This document shows, piece after piece, positions 33,600 through 46,099 of a stretch of 64,000 nt of DNA. The stretch is from assembly GCA_027943335.1 (NCBI GenBank), contig BSBK01002058.1, positions 657,501 to 721,500 on the forward strand, given 5' to 3'. Both the position numbers and the translations under genes were made by a program. The notes under the pieces are model-generated. The model searched no databases, was not told the DNA's origin, and saw only the letters and a list, made by a program, of their open reading frames with translations. The number at the start of each line of letters is the position of its first letter. The stretch's first letter is position 1. Source of the DNA: Chamaecyparis obtusa (taxonomy: Eukaryota > Streptophyta > Pinopsida > Cupressales > Cupressaceae).

Positions 33600-35528
33600 A
33601 CTCATTCTAACAATTTTTTTGCAGGATTGCAAGGATATTATGTAGATGATGATGTTGCATACCATGGACACATCATGATGTTATTTGGAGGATGGAACAC
33701 TTGGCATCAACCCAAGGTGTTTGATTGCAGGTATAGGTGGATAGAGAATGAAGGAAACATTCAAGTTGCAGGGACTGCTGAAGAAGTGATTAAGAACTGG
33801 AAGACAAGAAAGAAGACTCCCCAATCCAAAGGGACTTGGATTGATTTGATCCTTGGGAGCATGGTGCAGGGGCACCAAAGTCATTCTATGAAGACACAAA
33901 AATACACCATGAAGATCAGAGGAGTGAGTAGGCCAAGGAGATATCCAAGCAATTCAAATGGACAGGGATTAAAAGGCATAATGGTTTTCATGACCAAACA
34001 ATATAATCAGATATGTTTATTTTGTATTGTCCTCAAATGACTAAAAGTCATATTTGTAATGTCCTTAAAAGGACCAAGAGTTTGTTTGTATTGGACTAAT
34101 GTTGTCCAAAACTAAGTTAAGTTTACAAGAAGTTTAGAATGGTGAGGGGATAGGTCTAGGCATTAAGAAAAGGGTTAAATGTCAAAATAAAGCCATTTTG
34201 TCATTTAAAATTTCAAATATTTAAACAATAACGGCTATTTTAGGAGTTTGGTGGGAATTACTAGTTTGTTATGGTTTTAAGAGTTAGTTATTCAACTCAA
34301 CGATGATAGTTGGTTGAAATAGTTATTAGGATTTTTATATATGAAGAAGAAATATATTGTACGGGCAGGAGGAGGCTGGCTATGTACGGACTATTAAAAA
34401 CTAATAACAAGAATACATTCCTAGCATTGAAAAGTTCTTGTTCTCTGCAGACTGAATAAGGGTTTCATTGTGGGATTAACAAAGAAGTAATAGAAGTTTG
34501 TTTGTGTTCATTGTGATGTACTGAGGTTCATTATTTTCTCTGAATACATTTTGGTTACTTTTGTGTTAAAGTTTTGACGCCTGGCAGTCATTAACAGGCT
34601 GCTTACTTGTTAATTCTCTGCAACAGTCTAGGATTTTTTTCAAAGTATGACCATCCCATGAAATCAAAGGACCCTAACTTCATGGGATAGGTGCCTTCTA
34701 ACATTTACCATATAAATTTAATCTTCTAAATGCAGGAACCGTGCTAGCACTGATTGACTGTTACAAAACAGTGAGGGTAGTGAAGAAATTTCATTGGAAA
34801 TGGTGGATAGGTATAGCAGTGGAAGTTATAGCCTCATGAAGGGGGAATTTTGTGTTTTGGATCATCTTATATGATCAATGAGAAGGTGTGTGATCAAAAA
34901 AATTGATCTAGAAGTTTGGGGAATGGTGATATTGGTGATACCCTAGATTTGAGGGTTTGAATGAAGGTAAATTGGGATTTTGGGGTTCCAAGAGGTCTGG
35001 AACAAATTGCTTCTGGATCTAGAGGTTTTATATCATGAATGATGACTATTGAAAGTTACAAGGTCTGGGAGTCAATTATACTGGGAGTTGCTTTGTTAAA
35101 TTAGCCATTTTCATGCTAAAAAATAGGGCATCAGTCAGAAACAGGGGTGTTGGTCCAAAATGACCACATGAAATATTTTGATATGTTCTAGTAATTTGAA
35201 AAGGGTGTTCATAAATGAAATTATCTTGTCAAGTTCTTTGGAGAAAATTTAAGTTATTTGGGTTTTAGTGCTGCTGGAGGGCTACTAGCCTGGCAATTAG
35301 GCCTAATTGGCAGTTTTGAAGAAATTGATTGCTTGGAGTTGTTTAAGGTGTTGGAATTGGTTGAAACCCACTTGATTTGCCTTGTTAACATGTTTTAACC
35401 AATGTTGATAATCTGGAGCCAGAATATAGAGTTTTGGGAGTCAATTGCCTTTAAGGCCTAATAGGTTACCTGTGGATTTGAAACTAGTTTTGTGTGTTCC
35501 ATCATCTTCCTAATGCCACTCTGCTTCA
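33600..35528 (+). mobile_element. Partial TGRTGCAG-family element: internal 3' end plus LTR 3
   Basis: LTR 3 runs 33862-35528 (TGGTGCAGGGGCACC to CACTCTGCTTCA, 1667 bp). It is preceded by 260 bp of open sequence reading GYYVDDDVAYHGHIMMLFGG, then NTWHQPKVFDCRYRWIENEG, which I do not recognise and which would be the 3' end of the internal region. No matching duplication was found (GAGCA against GACTA), consistent with a 5'-truncated or recombined copy. Two relatives are the solo LTRs at 11839 and 31288. Confidence 0.6.
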
Positions 35529-36196
35529 GACTATCCATAGCATAATATTAATAAACTGATTTGATAAAATATTAACTTTCTCCATGCAACAAACTCCTTT
35601 ACTATTTAAGTTTGATGCATGCTCGAAATGTAAATCGGCTCAACAACATCTTAGCTTCAATACAAAATTCTGTTTTCAATCATAACTGTTTTCAATGAAT
35701 GTTTGAAATCTCTTCAATACAAAATTCTATTCCACACATCCGAAATGATTTTGGTTATCGATTCCAATAAAGCATTAAACTCATGCAATAAAAGACTTGA
35801 TATATAATCAAACTGGTATTGTTAACCGGTTGCATAAATACAAACCCTATATTCCAATAAAATCGATACCAAACCAATTTCTTTCACTGTGTATCTTTCA
35901 TAAACAATATAAAAATTGATATCAATAACTTCTTTAATAAAACTGATACCATGAAACTTATTAATTCCAAACAAAAATAACGAATTCTGAAACTGAGATT
36001 ATTATCAAAACATTCATATCGATCTTGAAAAACCGAATACATAGACAATGATATTTCGAATGCCCAAAGTTTAATCAAAGCATTCTGCGATGCATAACCT
36101 GATTTAATATAACATTGAAATCCTTCAATGAATCTTGATAACACAACAGAAAATGCATATCTTCTTCAAATAAAAATAGAGATCTTCGAACCTGAA
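35529..36196. other. Unassigned AT-rich stretch
   Basis: Sequence of the CACTA first intron, without a recognised gene or repeat. Confidence 0.4.
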
Positions 36197-36329
36197 TAAG
36201 GATCTTTTAAAACATTAACTCATTCAAACAATTAAACACAGAGAATTACGAATGATAAATTAAGGACTCACGGCTAGGGCATCCACAAACAAAATAGTTA
36301 GGCTCACGGGTTGTATATGAAGAAATGCA

Positions 36330-36420
36330 TCATACCTTAGCCTCCCAACTCACACAGTTGTCCCCGCCTTCTCGCCCGCTCCCGCCCTCTGTCGCCCGCG
36401 CTGAAAAAGAAAGGGGTAAA
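36330..36420 (-). promoter_or_regulatory. GC-rich leader at the 5' end of the CACTA genes
   Basis: A short GC- and CpG-rich island (GCGCGGGCGACAGAGGGCGG on the minus strand) in otherwise AT-rich DNA, about 200-280 bp inside the CACTA 5' end. It ends in GGCTAAG, then GTATGA, a good splice donor at 36337/36336. By analogy with maize Spm, whose GC-rich downstream control region lies in the untranslated first exon and is controlled by methylation, this is probably the leader exon and regulatory region. The first intron would then reach the acceptor before the transposase ATG, about 8 kb away. Confidence 0.6.
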
Positions 36421-36469
36421 AATCAAATGAAATGCATCTTTCTTTCTTTTTTTTACATTTTATCCCTGT

Positions 36470-36610
36470 ATTGGTTGAAATTTTGACCATATATTTTTGG
36501 TCAAAATTTCAACCAACATGGGGATAAAAGGAAAAAAAAAAGAAAATTTTAAGACCATTTCCACTTTGGTCGATAAATTTGGTCGAAATTTGACCTCAAA
36601 TCTACTAGTG
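36470..36610. repeat. CACTA terminal inverted repeat and subterminal repeats (5' end)
   Basis: Holds TTGGTTGAAATTTTGACC and its inverted partner GGTCAAAATTTCAACCAAC, separated by 11 bp, then GGTCGAAATTTGACCTC next to the terminus CTAGTG. The motifs match those of the left end. Confidence 0.85.
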
Positions 36611-36756
36611 AAAAGACACTGTTCAAAAAATACATTCACAAGAGTCCTCATGACTCAGCTCAAATACACATAGTCCCCCATAGAGGAAGTACCAACATCC
36701 AATCCAGAAGAAAGATAGGTGCATAAACCACTAGAAAGATGCAACCATCTTCATCT

Positions 36757-37010
36757 TTACTCAAGAGTAGGTTGGGGCATAACCCCAAGCATACCTCTTA
36801 GATACTCAAATGTATCCTTCAGCAAGGGCTTAGTAAATATGTCTGATATATGCTCCTTTGTGCTAATGTATTCTAATTTGACTTCTTTATCTGTAACTTT
36901 CTCTCTTACAACATGATACTTGATCTCTATATGCTTAGTCTTAGAATGTAATGCAGGATTCTTAGACATACTAACTATAAAAGTATTGTCACAATGTATG
37001 ACAATAGGCT
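36757..37010 (-). pseudogene. Copia A RNase H C-terminus (beyond the gypsy insertion)
   Basis: Reads IVIHCDNTFIVSMSKNPALH, SKTKHIEIKYHVVREKV and DIFTKPLLKDTFEYLRGMLG and stops after MPQPTLE. These are the last conserved RNase H blocks of copia polyproteins. The reading frame continues that at 52312 (..KMLKDIGIKFDEP) once the gypsy element and one AGCCT copy are removed. 36614-36756 is copia A 3' untranslated sequence. Confidence 0.92.
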
Positions 37011-38307
37011 TGTGAGTGCGAAAATTGTACCTAATCTGTAGACACAACACTTCAATAAAACATTAGAGGTTAGCGATAATCAAAATCATGCAAAATTGAA
37101 TCTGAATGAACCAGGCAATTTACTGCCTTCTAATAGGTGCGAGATTGATGTTCTCAGATTGTAATCGAGACTAGTGACCTAGACGACACCTAAATGAAGG
37201 ATTTGAATGCAATAATCTAGATATGAAATTGAATGCAATTAATCTATTTTTTTGGATTTTATGATGCAATAAGAATGATAAACTGATAGGAATCTATGCT
37301 ATGAAAACTCATATGCTATGATATGAATCTATGAATGTTGTGATCTAAACAATGAAGATTCTAACAATGATATGAAAGCTATGAAATTATATGCTATGAT
37401 ATGAAAACTATGCAATTGAAATTGATCTCACAAAGCTTTGAATTCGCAAGTTGATTTTTCAGTCTCCGATTTGACAGCGTGATTGTGCAACTCTTGTGGA
37501 TCCTTTGTGAAGAGCTGAAGCCTTAATTTATAGAAATCCAAGGCTTTGGAGGTGCATGAAAGAAAACCATAAATCACTCAAATAAACTCATCTTGATTTT
37601 TAAGTTATCTGATCATGAAAGATAGTTAATTCTCAAAATCATGCAAAAACATGCAAAAATAGCTTTTTAACTCAAATTAGAGTTTAGATCAGCTTTTTGA
37701 ACTCCAAAAGGATGTTGAGTTCCAAAAAGTCAACACTTTGCATTGATTTATGATTTGGAGTTTAACTGTTTCTTTTGAATGTGCATAATAATTAAGAATT
37801 AAATAAATAAATAAAATGATTTATCCTCAACTCAACTGATTTTTGAAAATAAATAATTGATTTATGGGTTAATTAACTATTTATTCAAACCTTTATTAAT
37901 AACTATATTATTAAATAATGACAAATTGCTTTAATCAATTAAATGAGAATTTAATCAATTATTTATAGGATTTTGGATTTATTGTCAAATTTGAATAATA
38001 ATACTTAGGAATAAATATAATTAAATTCAATTAAATAATTAGGTGGCAGAATTAAATCTAATTAATTAAATATGAAAATATTCAATTAATCAAACTTTAG
38101 GATAAATTGGATTTATTGCCAAATAATCATTAAATTAAAGATAATTAAGAATATTACTAGGAATATTCCCCGATGCAGAATTTAAGATAATCAATTATGA
38201 TTCGATGATATTCAGATGTGCCTTAGGTTAGTACTTCAATGTCAATTTCGTTTGATTTGTTGATATAGGAGGTTAATGAACCTATAGCCCATTTTTGGGG
38301 TATTACA
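37011..38307 (-). repeat. 3' LTR of the gypsy element
   Basis: 1297 bp, on the minus strand TGTAATACC to ACTCACA. In the 130 bp nearest the left end I count about 8 differences from the other LTR. A purine-rich AAAGAGGGTCAAAA (minus strand) adjoins it at 38308 as the polypurine tract. Confidence 0.95.
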
Positions 38308-40600
38308 TTTTGACCCTCTTTGAATTACTGTGCAAAGTGCAGTGGTTCAAAGATAGTCTGTGTTGGATAAAGATATGAAACTGATTCAAAAGATTAACCG
38401 ATTGAAAGATAGAAACCGATTGAAAGATATGGAGATATTAGGTCCTGAATGACCAGAGATAATGTTCACTATTGCAGCGATATACTGATGATTGAGAAAG
38501 AGTGCCCAAATGCCTAATTCCAAACCTTGGGATTGCTAAGAAGTGAGTGAACGATTCTAGACTCAATTGTCTTAGCAGAATCATGATATAGGTATCACAT
38601 CCGAACCCTTTAGTTGCTGAAGAACCAAGAAAAGAACACTAAAAAGCCAATGGTTGTGAAAAGCTGATATAGTTTACAAGATTAAGAGAATACCAGATTG
38701 ATATGGATCGATGAATCTGATATGCCCCAAGCGTTGATAGATTTTCCCCGAGCGATGAGGACTTTTGATGAATCAGCAACTAGACATGGTTGTTGTCTTA
38801 ATTACTGACGAAAGATATGATTGGTAGAATTTGATTTACAGACTTTGAATGATGTGCAATACCATGCCCCCTTCAGGATTAAAATTGAAATCTAACAAGA
38901 AAAGTCGGTGTTGAATGGTTTTAGAAGCATGTTAATTGATTTGAGAAGGGGTTATACACGTTTGAGAACGCATTCTACATCATTTGGAGGTCCTGAAGAC
39001 CAAGTTTGATTAGGTTAAAATTTGAATAGTTTGATGTAAGATAATCAGTTAAGTTGAATACTGGATTTCTTTGATGATTGAAGGTTGAATATGCAAGCAG
39101 TTGACAATATAAATGATCTCAGATTTTGATTTTGATCCCGAAAAAGGATTCTACTTGCTATTTCATTGGAGGAACCTTCATATATGATTCAGCTCTTGTT
39201 AGATTTGAAGATGTGATTGAAGAATCATTTAAGCGTTGAAGTTCATTTCAAACATTTGTGAGATCATGCAAAAATGCAAAATGTAAAGAGACATGCAGAA
39301 TGAAATGCAACCTAAGACCTAGGACCTAGTCACTAACCATGTGTCGATTTGTTATCATCATTGAACTTTTAGGTAACCAGCTAAATCAATACAATGCCCA
39401 CTAGCTATGAAACCATAGACATATGAATATCAATTTGTATGCACAAGAATCAATACAACACCCACTGGTCGAAACAACCATGGACATATGAATATTGGTT
39501 TTATTTTCAAAATGTCAGATTAGATACAAGCACCAAGGCACAAGCACCAGGATGACTTGAGTATCATGTCCATTTTGATATAGCAATTTTCATAAGCATC
39601 AAAACATAAATCAAACAGTCAAGAGATCATTCTAAATCTAGTGTGAATTACCCGTAGTGACCCTTTATTGTTCACATCCTTAGGCAAGATCGTGTTTCAC
39701 AGTAGGAGAAAGATTTCACTCAAAAAAGACAATAGTTAGATCAAACTTCCTTGAATTTTCTGGGTATCAATGGTTGAGGTACGCATGGCCATCCAGTTCA
39801 AGATAGAGGCTCTTACAGTCAGACACCATTTCAATCTAGAATTTCCAAAGATGTTAGATTTTCACATACAAGCAGAAGACCAAGAAAAGATTATGCCCCC
39901 AGTCATCACTCTCTAAATCCTGAAAAGGACATCATCAAAGAGCTCAAAGGGACACAATATGCAAAAATCTCAATGTGAATCAGTAAGCATACAATGAGAT
40001 AAAAGCATGAAGCACAGATTGTTTTCAGTTTGTTTTGATTGTGTTGTTGTAGATGCAAAATCCTTTCTAGAGACGAGACTGACTGACTGACTCAACTTGA
40101 AGCTTCAAAAGGACTCCGACTGGATATGACATGTCTAAGATACACTGGAGGCCATAGGATATGACATTGATTGCCCCCAAGTTTGAACATTGATAGGATA
40201 CTGACGCTTGAGCCGACTGGTGCACAGATCGAGTTTATTGAAACAAGGATATATACAAACTAAAGAAGACTTAAAGCTGGGAAAGACCAAGATTGCACTG
40301 ATAGATGGAGCATTTTGAAACAAGTGGTACCTATTTGCCAGGTTTTCACCATCTTGGTAGAGATTCTATTTTTGCTACCAAGGTGCCTGTTTCCAGGTTT
40401 TCACCAAGGCACTTTTTCTTTTTCTCTTTTTTTTTATTTTTCATTTTTTTCAATTTTTTTGTACTTTTGAAATTTTTTTATTTTTTTGTGAATCATCAAG
40501 GCGCCTATTGCTAGGTTTTCACCAAGATGTTCATTTTTTCAGGACTTTTTCCAATTTTTAAGATTTTTTCAGAATATTTACCAATCACTGAATGCCTTAG
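38308..40600 (-). other. Gypsy 3' untranslated region
   Basis: About 2.3 kb without coding capacity between integrase and the 3' LTR, typical of Tat elements. It contains T-rich tracts (40405-40480) and three short repeats of GGTTTTCACCA(A/T) spaced about 60-115 bp apart near 40340-40530. Confidence 0.7.
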
Positions 40601-40619
40601 GCATAAAATTTCTTCAGAT

Positions 40620-41720
40620 GGAGAACGTTGATTGGTTCTCAGAGCTATTCTCCTTCAGTCATTGAGAGTTGATAGGCACCAGAGCCAAAAGTAGAAATGA
40701 TTACAAAGGGACCTAGCCAGTTGGGTTCAAACTTCCCCTTGTGTTCTCAATGTGATTGATTTTTAGGATTTTCTCTCAAGACTAGATTACCGACCTGAAA
40801 TTCTCTGTGTCTGACTTTCTTGTTTTAGCCTCTAGACATTCTTTTCTGATATACTCTAAGATGATCATACGCTTCTTGTCTACGCTTATCTAGTAGTTCA
40901 AGTTCTTGCAACCTAGACACTCTATAGTCATCATCGGTGACAAGTCCATGCATTCTGATTCTGAGTGATGGGATTTCAACCTTAATAGGCAGTACCGCTT
41001 TAGACCCATAAACTAAAGTGAAAGGTGTAGCCCCATTAGGCATTCTAATACTAGTTCTGTAGGCCCAGAGAGCTAGATTGATCATGAGATACCAGTCTCT
41101 TCCTGTTTTATTGACTGTTTTGTGCAAGATTTTCAAGAGATTCTTATTTGAAGCCTCAGCTTGTCCATTCCCTTGAGGATAGTATATAGATGACCAATGT
41201 TGAGTAATCTTGAATTTGGCACATAAATCATCTAGGTCTTTGTTTTTGAATTATCCTCCATTATCTGTGATGATAGAGTGAGGAATCCCATATCTGCAAA
41301 TGATGTAGTTTAGGATGAACATAGAGATATGTTTCCCAGTTGCTTGTGTTAGAGGAACTGCTTCTACCCATTTTGTAAAATAATCTATAGCCGTGATTAT
41401 ATGGGTATGTCCATTAGAAGAGTGTGGATGGATAGCACCTATGAGATCAAATGCCCATTGTTGAAAAGGCCATTGTGTAGTAAAGGGAATTAGATCCCTC
41501 CCTAGAGCATGAATCAAGTTGCCATGTACTTGACACTGTTGATAGTTTTTAGCAAATTTAATAGCCTCTTTCTCCATTTTAGGCCAATAGTACCCAGCCC
41601 TAATAAGTTTTTGAGCTAACATTAAACCGTTCAAGTGTGACCCACATATACCCTCATGGACTTCCTTTAATGCATGTTGAGACTCTTCCCATTCTAAACA
41701 TCTAAGAAGTGTACCATCTA
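40620..41720 (-). pseudogene. Gypsy integrase
   Basis: Integrase joins the new DNA copy to host DNA. Visible are an H/C zinc region (EVHEGICGSH, then YQQCQVHGN) and the catalytic aspartates in FDLIGAIHPH and ITDNGG. After a TAA stop and about 35 residues comes the glutamate-side block (YYPQGNGQAEASNK), then WAYRTSIRMPNGATPFTLVY, the conserved gypsy stretch, and a C-terminal region with further stops. The frame is broken at 41250, 41160 and 40825. Confidence 0.9.
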
Positions 41721-41964
41721 GACCTCATTTGTATAGATCATTACCAATGATGACATATTAGGATGCAGTACGGATAAGGTTTCATTTCTCAAAATGGTTA
41801 AAAGAATCAGGAATGATGTGATCTTGGAGATAGGAGAATAGATTTTTGTAGTGGGATGAATCATAACCTACAACAATGTAGATCATGCGGGTTTCAAGGG
41901 AGTCATATGCAGGATAAGATAGGGATTCCACTAGGAACTTGTAGCATAGCTCATGTTCGGGCTG

Positions 41965-42399
41965 CTATAAGAGAGTAGATAATGTCACCATTGCATTGGC
42001 AGCCTTGTTCTCCATTCTGGGTATTTGCTCAAATGTGATAGATATGAAATATTTCTTTAAATCATCTACCATTTTCTTGTAAGGAATGAGCTTTTCATCT
42101 TTGGTTTGGTACACATCATTAACTTGGTGGATAACCAGTTGGGAGTCTCCATGAATGTGTATCTCTATAAATCTCCACTGTATTACTAGTTTCATACCAT
42201 TGAGAAGTGCCTCGTATTCAGCAATATTGTTTGTGCAAGGAAACTTTAATCTAAATGCTTTTGGTATCGAGTATCCTTGAGGAGTGATGAACAATATGCC
42301 TACTCTAGATCCATTATGTGTGTAAGAGCCATCAAAGAATAACCACCATTCTCTAGAAGAGAGGTGCATGGTAGAGGAATCAGGAAATTCCATTTGCAT
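41965..42399 (-). pseudogene. Second (archaeal-type) RNase H of the gypsy element
   Basis: WWLFFDGSYTHNGSRVGIL, then NNIAEYEALLNGMKLVIQW, then IHGDSQLVIHQVN are the D, E and D blocks of an RNase H1 of the aRNH kind that Tat elements acquired in addition to their own RNase H. PRMENKAANAMVTL follows as the last conserved block (histidine not evident). Confidence 0.85.
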
Positions 42400-42447
42400 G
42401 GGTGTATCATCAAATAGTGGTGCTTCAGCTAATTGATCAGCAATGAG

Positions 42448-43887
42448 CTATCCTTTGATAGCTTTTCTTTCAACATATTCAATGTCAAATTCGATCAAGA
42501 GCATGACCCATTTAGCTAGTCTACCTATGAGGGAAGCTTTTCTTAGTAGGTACTTCAGTGGATCAATCTTAGCTACCAAATGAGTGGTATGAGCTAACAT
42601 GTAATGTCTTAGTTTCTGTGATGCGAAGATCACAACTAAACAAGCCTTCTCGATCATTAAGTAGTTCTTCTCATAGGCCACTAAAGTTCTACTAATATAG
42701 TAGATGGCTCTTTCCTTCTTGTTCTCATCATGTTGTGCTAGCAATGCCCCCAGTGATGTATCTATTGTAGAGACATATAATATTAATGGCTTCCCATTAA
42801 TAGGAGGCATCAAGATAGGAGGATTTGACAGATAATTCTTGATATGATCAAAATTCTTTGCACAGTCTTCATTCCATGCAAAGGTCACACCTTTATGTAA
42901 TGTCTTTGTGAAAGGTTGTGATATGTCAGCTAGCTGTGATATGAATCTCCTGATAGATTGCACTCTCCCTTGTAGGGTTCACATTTGACTAATATTTTTG
43001 GGAGGTTGCATCTCCGTGATGGCTTTGACTTTAGCTAGATTGACTTCAATACCTTTCTTTGAGACTATGTACCCCAAGAGCTTTCCAAAAGTGACACCAA
43101 ATGCACACTTCTTAGGATTTAATCAAAGACTAAACTTTTCCATTCTATCTAGGATCATGCTCAAGTCAGTTAGATGTTCAGTTCTAATCATTGATTTTGC
43201 TAAGGTATCATCAACATAATCCTCCATAGTGTGATGCATCATGTCATGAAAAATAGATGTCATTGCTCTTTGATATGTAGCACCCACATTCTTAAGCCCA
43301 AATGGCATAACATTCCAACAGAAGGTTCCCCACGCACATGTGAAAGCAGTTTTCTCTTGGTCTTTTGGAGCAATTTTGATTTGGTTGTATCTAGAAAAAC
43401 CATCCATGAGGGAATACATCTCATAACCTACAGTCATGTCCACTATCATATCAATGTTGGGCAATGGAATATCATCCTTAGGGCATGCTCTATTCACATC
43501 TCTAAAGTCTATGCACACTCTAATTGAAGCATTTGGTTTAGAAACAGGTACAATGTTGGAGATCCACTCAGCATAGTCTATGACACGGATGAATCCGGCT
43601 TTTAGGAGTTTTTCTAATTCAGCTTTGACTAAGAGTGCAACATGAGGATGCATCTTTCTCAATTTTTGCTTGACCGATTTTACTCCAGGAGCAATGGATA
43701 GATGGTGCATGATAAGATTTGGATCCAACCCTGGCATATATGAATATTTCCATGCAAAGTTGATCCTTTTTTTTGTTAAAAATGTAGTGAATTTTTGTTT
43801 CTCTTCTTCTGATAAGGATTGTGCTACATGTATCAATTGTGGTTCATCTGTTGTGCCCAAATTTATGGATTGAGTGGGCTGAATCAA
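42448..43887 (-). pseudogene. Gypsy reverse transcriptase and first RNase H
   Basis: Reverse transcriptase blocks in order: AGFIRVIDYAEWISNIVPV, CIDFRDVNRACPKDDIPLP, YNQIKIAPKDQEKTAFTC, NVMPFGLKNVGATYQRAM and EDYVDDTLAKS with the catalytic YVDD. A TGA interrupts the frame at about 43120. The connection and RNase H region resumes at 42963 with QSIRRFISQLADISQPF, STIDTSLGALLAQ and ARLAKW-like sequence up to IEFDIEYVE. Confidence 0.9.
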
Positions 43888-43902
43888 AACTAGAGATCTG
43901 TC

Positions 43903-45588
43903 CTATAAATGACTTAGAAGGACATCAAATATCTCATCCTTAGGTGCCTGAGAGAGGTTTTCACCTTCAGATGTGTCTTTTCTTTTTACTTTTGTAGGTT
44001 CTGAGACTGCCACAAAGTGGTTTTCACCCTCAGAACTCTTCTTCTTCTTCTTTTTATTTTTATTCTTTTGACTAAGATATGTGATGTCCGACTCAGTCAT
44101 GCTGATGCTCGATTCACTGATGGAAGTCCTCATAGGTTCAACTGCATTGAGGTAGCAAGCAAGGGCATAGTCATTGGGAAAGGTGTAGATATCATGGCTC
44201 AGGTTCATGGAAGTTTGGTAAATAAGGTTAGGATGTTGGATAGTTAAAGTAGGAAAGGCTTGGGATATGGCGTTCACTGATATGGATCTGTCATCATTTG
44301 TACTGACCTGACACTCAAGTTTGAAGGTGATATTACAACTCAAAATGTTTAATTTGTGAATAGGCTCAATGTCATTGGGGGAGTCCTCTTCAGCCATACG
44401 TGGATCAGACATGTTAAGCTCATTATTTTTCTCTAGACCTACATTGGGTTGAGATAGATATTGGTGAATAACATCAATATATTTCTCTGTGATAAGCTCA
44501 TCTTCTTCTGGGATGGCTCGCCATTCATAGTTGTTTGACTCAGCTTCTGATTCAGGATCTCTAGGAAATCTTAGAAAATGTGTGAAGTCAGGATGAATAC
44601 CCCAAGAGGGGTTACCCTTAGTTTCACACTTGAATTCATATTCATGAGAATCAGTGTCAGAATAACTACCACCTTCCTCTTGATCAGTTTGATTGCCTTC
44701 GACATTAGCTGGTTCTTGTGGTGCAACCATCTCTTGCTCTACAGTAGGTTCTTGTGTTTCTACTACATTGATTCTCTTTATTGTATCATTTTCCATGTCA
44801 AGAAGATTTGTGATTTCCATAGGCAATTGTTCATAGGGGATAAGCTCAGAGCTATCTAAATCATCATCTAAGGGTTCTATTTCTTCTTTCTTGAGAAGGG
44901 GTTCTCCTGGTGCAATTTGTTCTATGACATGAGAACAACCACCTTTGAGGTGATATGGTTTCTTCTTAAATCCTAAGCCAACAGTATCTTTTTTTTCTCT
45001 ACCTGTATGTGAAATGGGTGTCACAAGACCCTTTCCTCTGATTCCTAGAGGTCCTTGACTTGGATATCCCATCTTAGCTATCAATTTGTTCCCTGGACCA
45101 TATGAATTAGAAGGGATTTTAGGTACTATAGATTCACTAGGTTGAATAATTTTGGATTCAGAATCATCTTTGTATAGCCATGCCAACATAGCTTCATCCT
45201 CTTCAAACTCTTGCTTGGAAATTTTTTCTACTACAAAATTCTTTTTATACGCTTCCATAGGTTCCTTAGGTTTTGATTTGGACTGCTTCAAAGATTGTCC
45301 ATAGGACTTGGGTGAGATAGGGAGAGATGTCAAAGACAAGACTGGCTCTATAGTGTATTCTCCCATCCCATTTTCTTTGATATTGACCTCCTTAGCAATG
45401 TCTTCCATTTTGGAGGTTGAAGCAACATTTTGCTGCTGAATGGGAGATTCTCGGTTATTGGGAACAAGCTTATCAGCACTTTCCTTCAATGTATTGCAAG
45501 TTGTATTCAAATCTACTGGGATAGTAACCTCTACTCCTTCATAGGGAAATTTCAAGCATTGATGGTACGTAGAAGGAATAGCTTGCAT
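43903..45588 (-). pseudogene. Gypsy spacer polypeptide with a G-patch, between protease and RT
   Basis: A 561-residue open stretch following the protease after one TAG stop (45595-45597). Near residues 165-210 it reads SYGPGNKLIAKMGYPSQGPL, then GIRGKGLVTPI and VGLGFKKKPYH, a G-patch-like glycine-rich motif found in RNA-binding proteins and in this position in many plant Tat polyproteins. The rest is acidic and low in complexity (EEDELITEKYIDVIHQYL). Its length without frameshifts is notable in a decayed element. Confidence 0.75.
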
Positions 45589-45597
45589 TTGATGTAT

Positions 45598-45960
45598 CTA
45601 GGGTCTCCCTAGAAGTATATTATAAGCCAAAGGCAGATCAAGCACCTGACATGTGGTATCTTTAATTACTGGGCCCACTCGGATGGGTAAGAAAATGGTG
45701 CCTTTAGAAGATCTTTCATGTTCATCATAGGCCTCTATGGTGATCTTCTTTCGAGGATCAATAGCCATTTCTAAGAATCCCAACTGATTGCTTAAGTTGT
45801 AAGAACAAATGTTTAGGCCAGTGCCTCCATCTATCAACACACATTTGACTCTACGATTTTGGATCAAGACTTCTATGTGTAAGGGCTGATTATGTGGGTG
45901 ACTCAAAGAGTTGTCATCTTCCTCTGAAAAGGAGATATATTATGGAGATGTAAGATGACC
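45598..45960 (-). pseudogene. Gypsy aspartic protease
   Basis: Retropepsin-like: VLIDGGTGLNICSYNL (active-site DSG here DGG), followed by a long arm with IGP-like VGPVIKDTTCQVLDLPLAYN and ILLGRP. It processes the polyprotein. The serine or threonine of D(S/T)G is altered. Confidence 0.8.
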
Positions 45961-46099
45961 AACCATAGTCTAGAACCTGTCTAGATCTAGGTTATCAGGA
46001 ACATTAGAGCTAAGCAAAGCTTTTTCTAGGACATCTCTATGAGCTGGAGATATTTGAAGTAACTCAAACATAGATATTTTGGCATTTGTGTGTTGGAGC

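Larger units (their letters stand above)
3232..36610 (-). mobile_element. CACTA (En/Spm-type) DNA transposon carrying captured genes
   Basis: The left end reads CACTAGTAAATTTGG and the right end, reverse complemented, CACTAGTAGATTTGAGG. The three bases AAA flank both ends (3229-3231 and 36611-36613), as expected for the 3-bp duplication of CACTA elements, and the outside sequence joins into one copia 3' region. Inside are a Tnp2 transposase, a SET-domain region, a TnpA-like gene, subterminal repeats based on GGTCGAAATTTNGACC, host-gene fragments, a palindromic 5S-derived array and later insertions. The genes run leftward, so the functional 5' end is at 36610. At 33.4 kb it is long for the superfamily, partly because of secondary insertions. 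Nonsense codons in the transposase show that this copy is not autonomous now. Confidence 0.93.
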
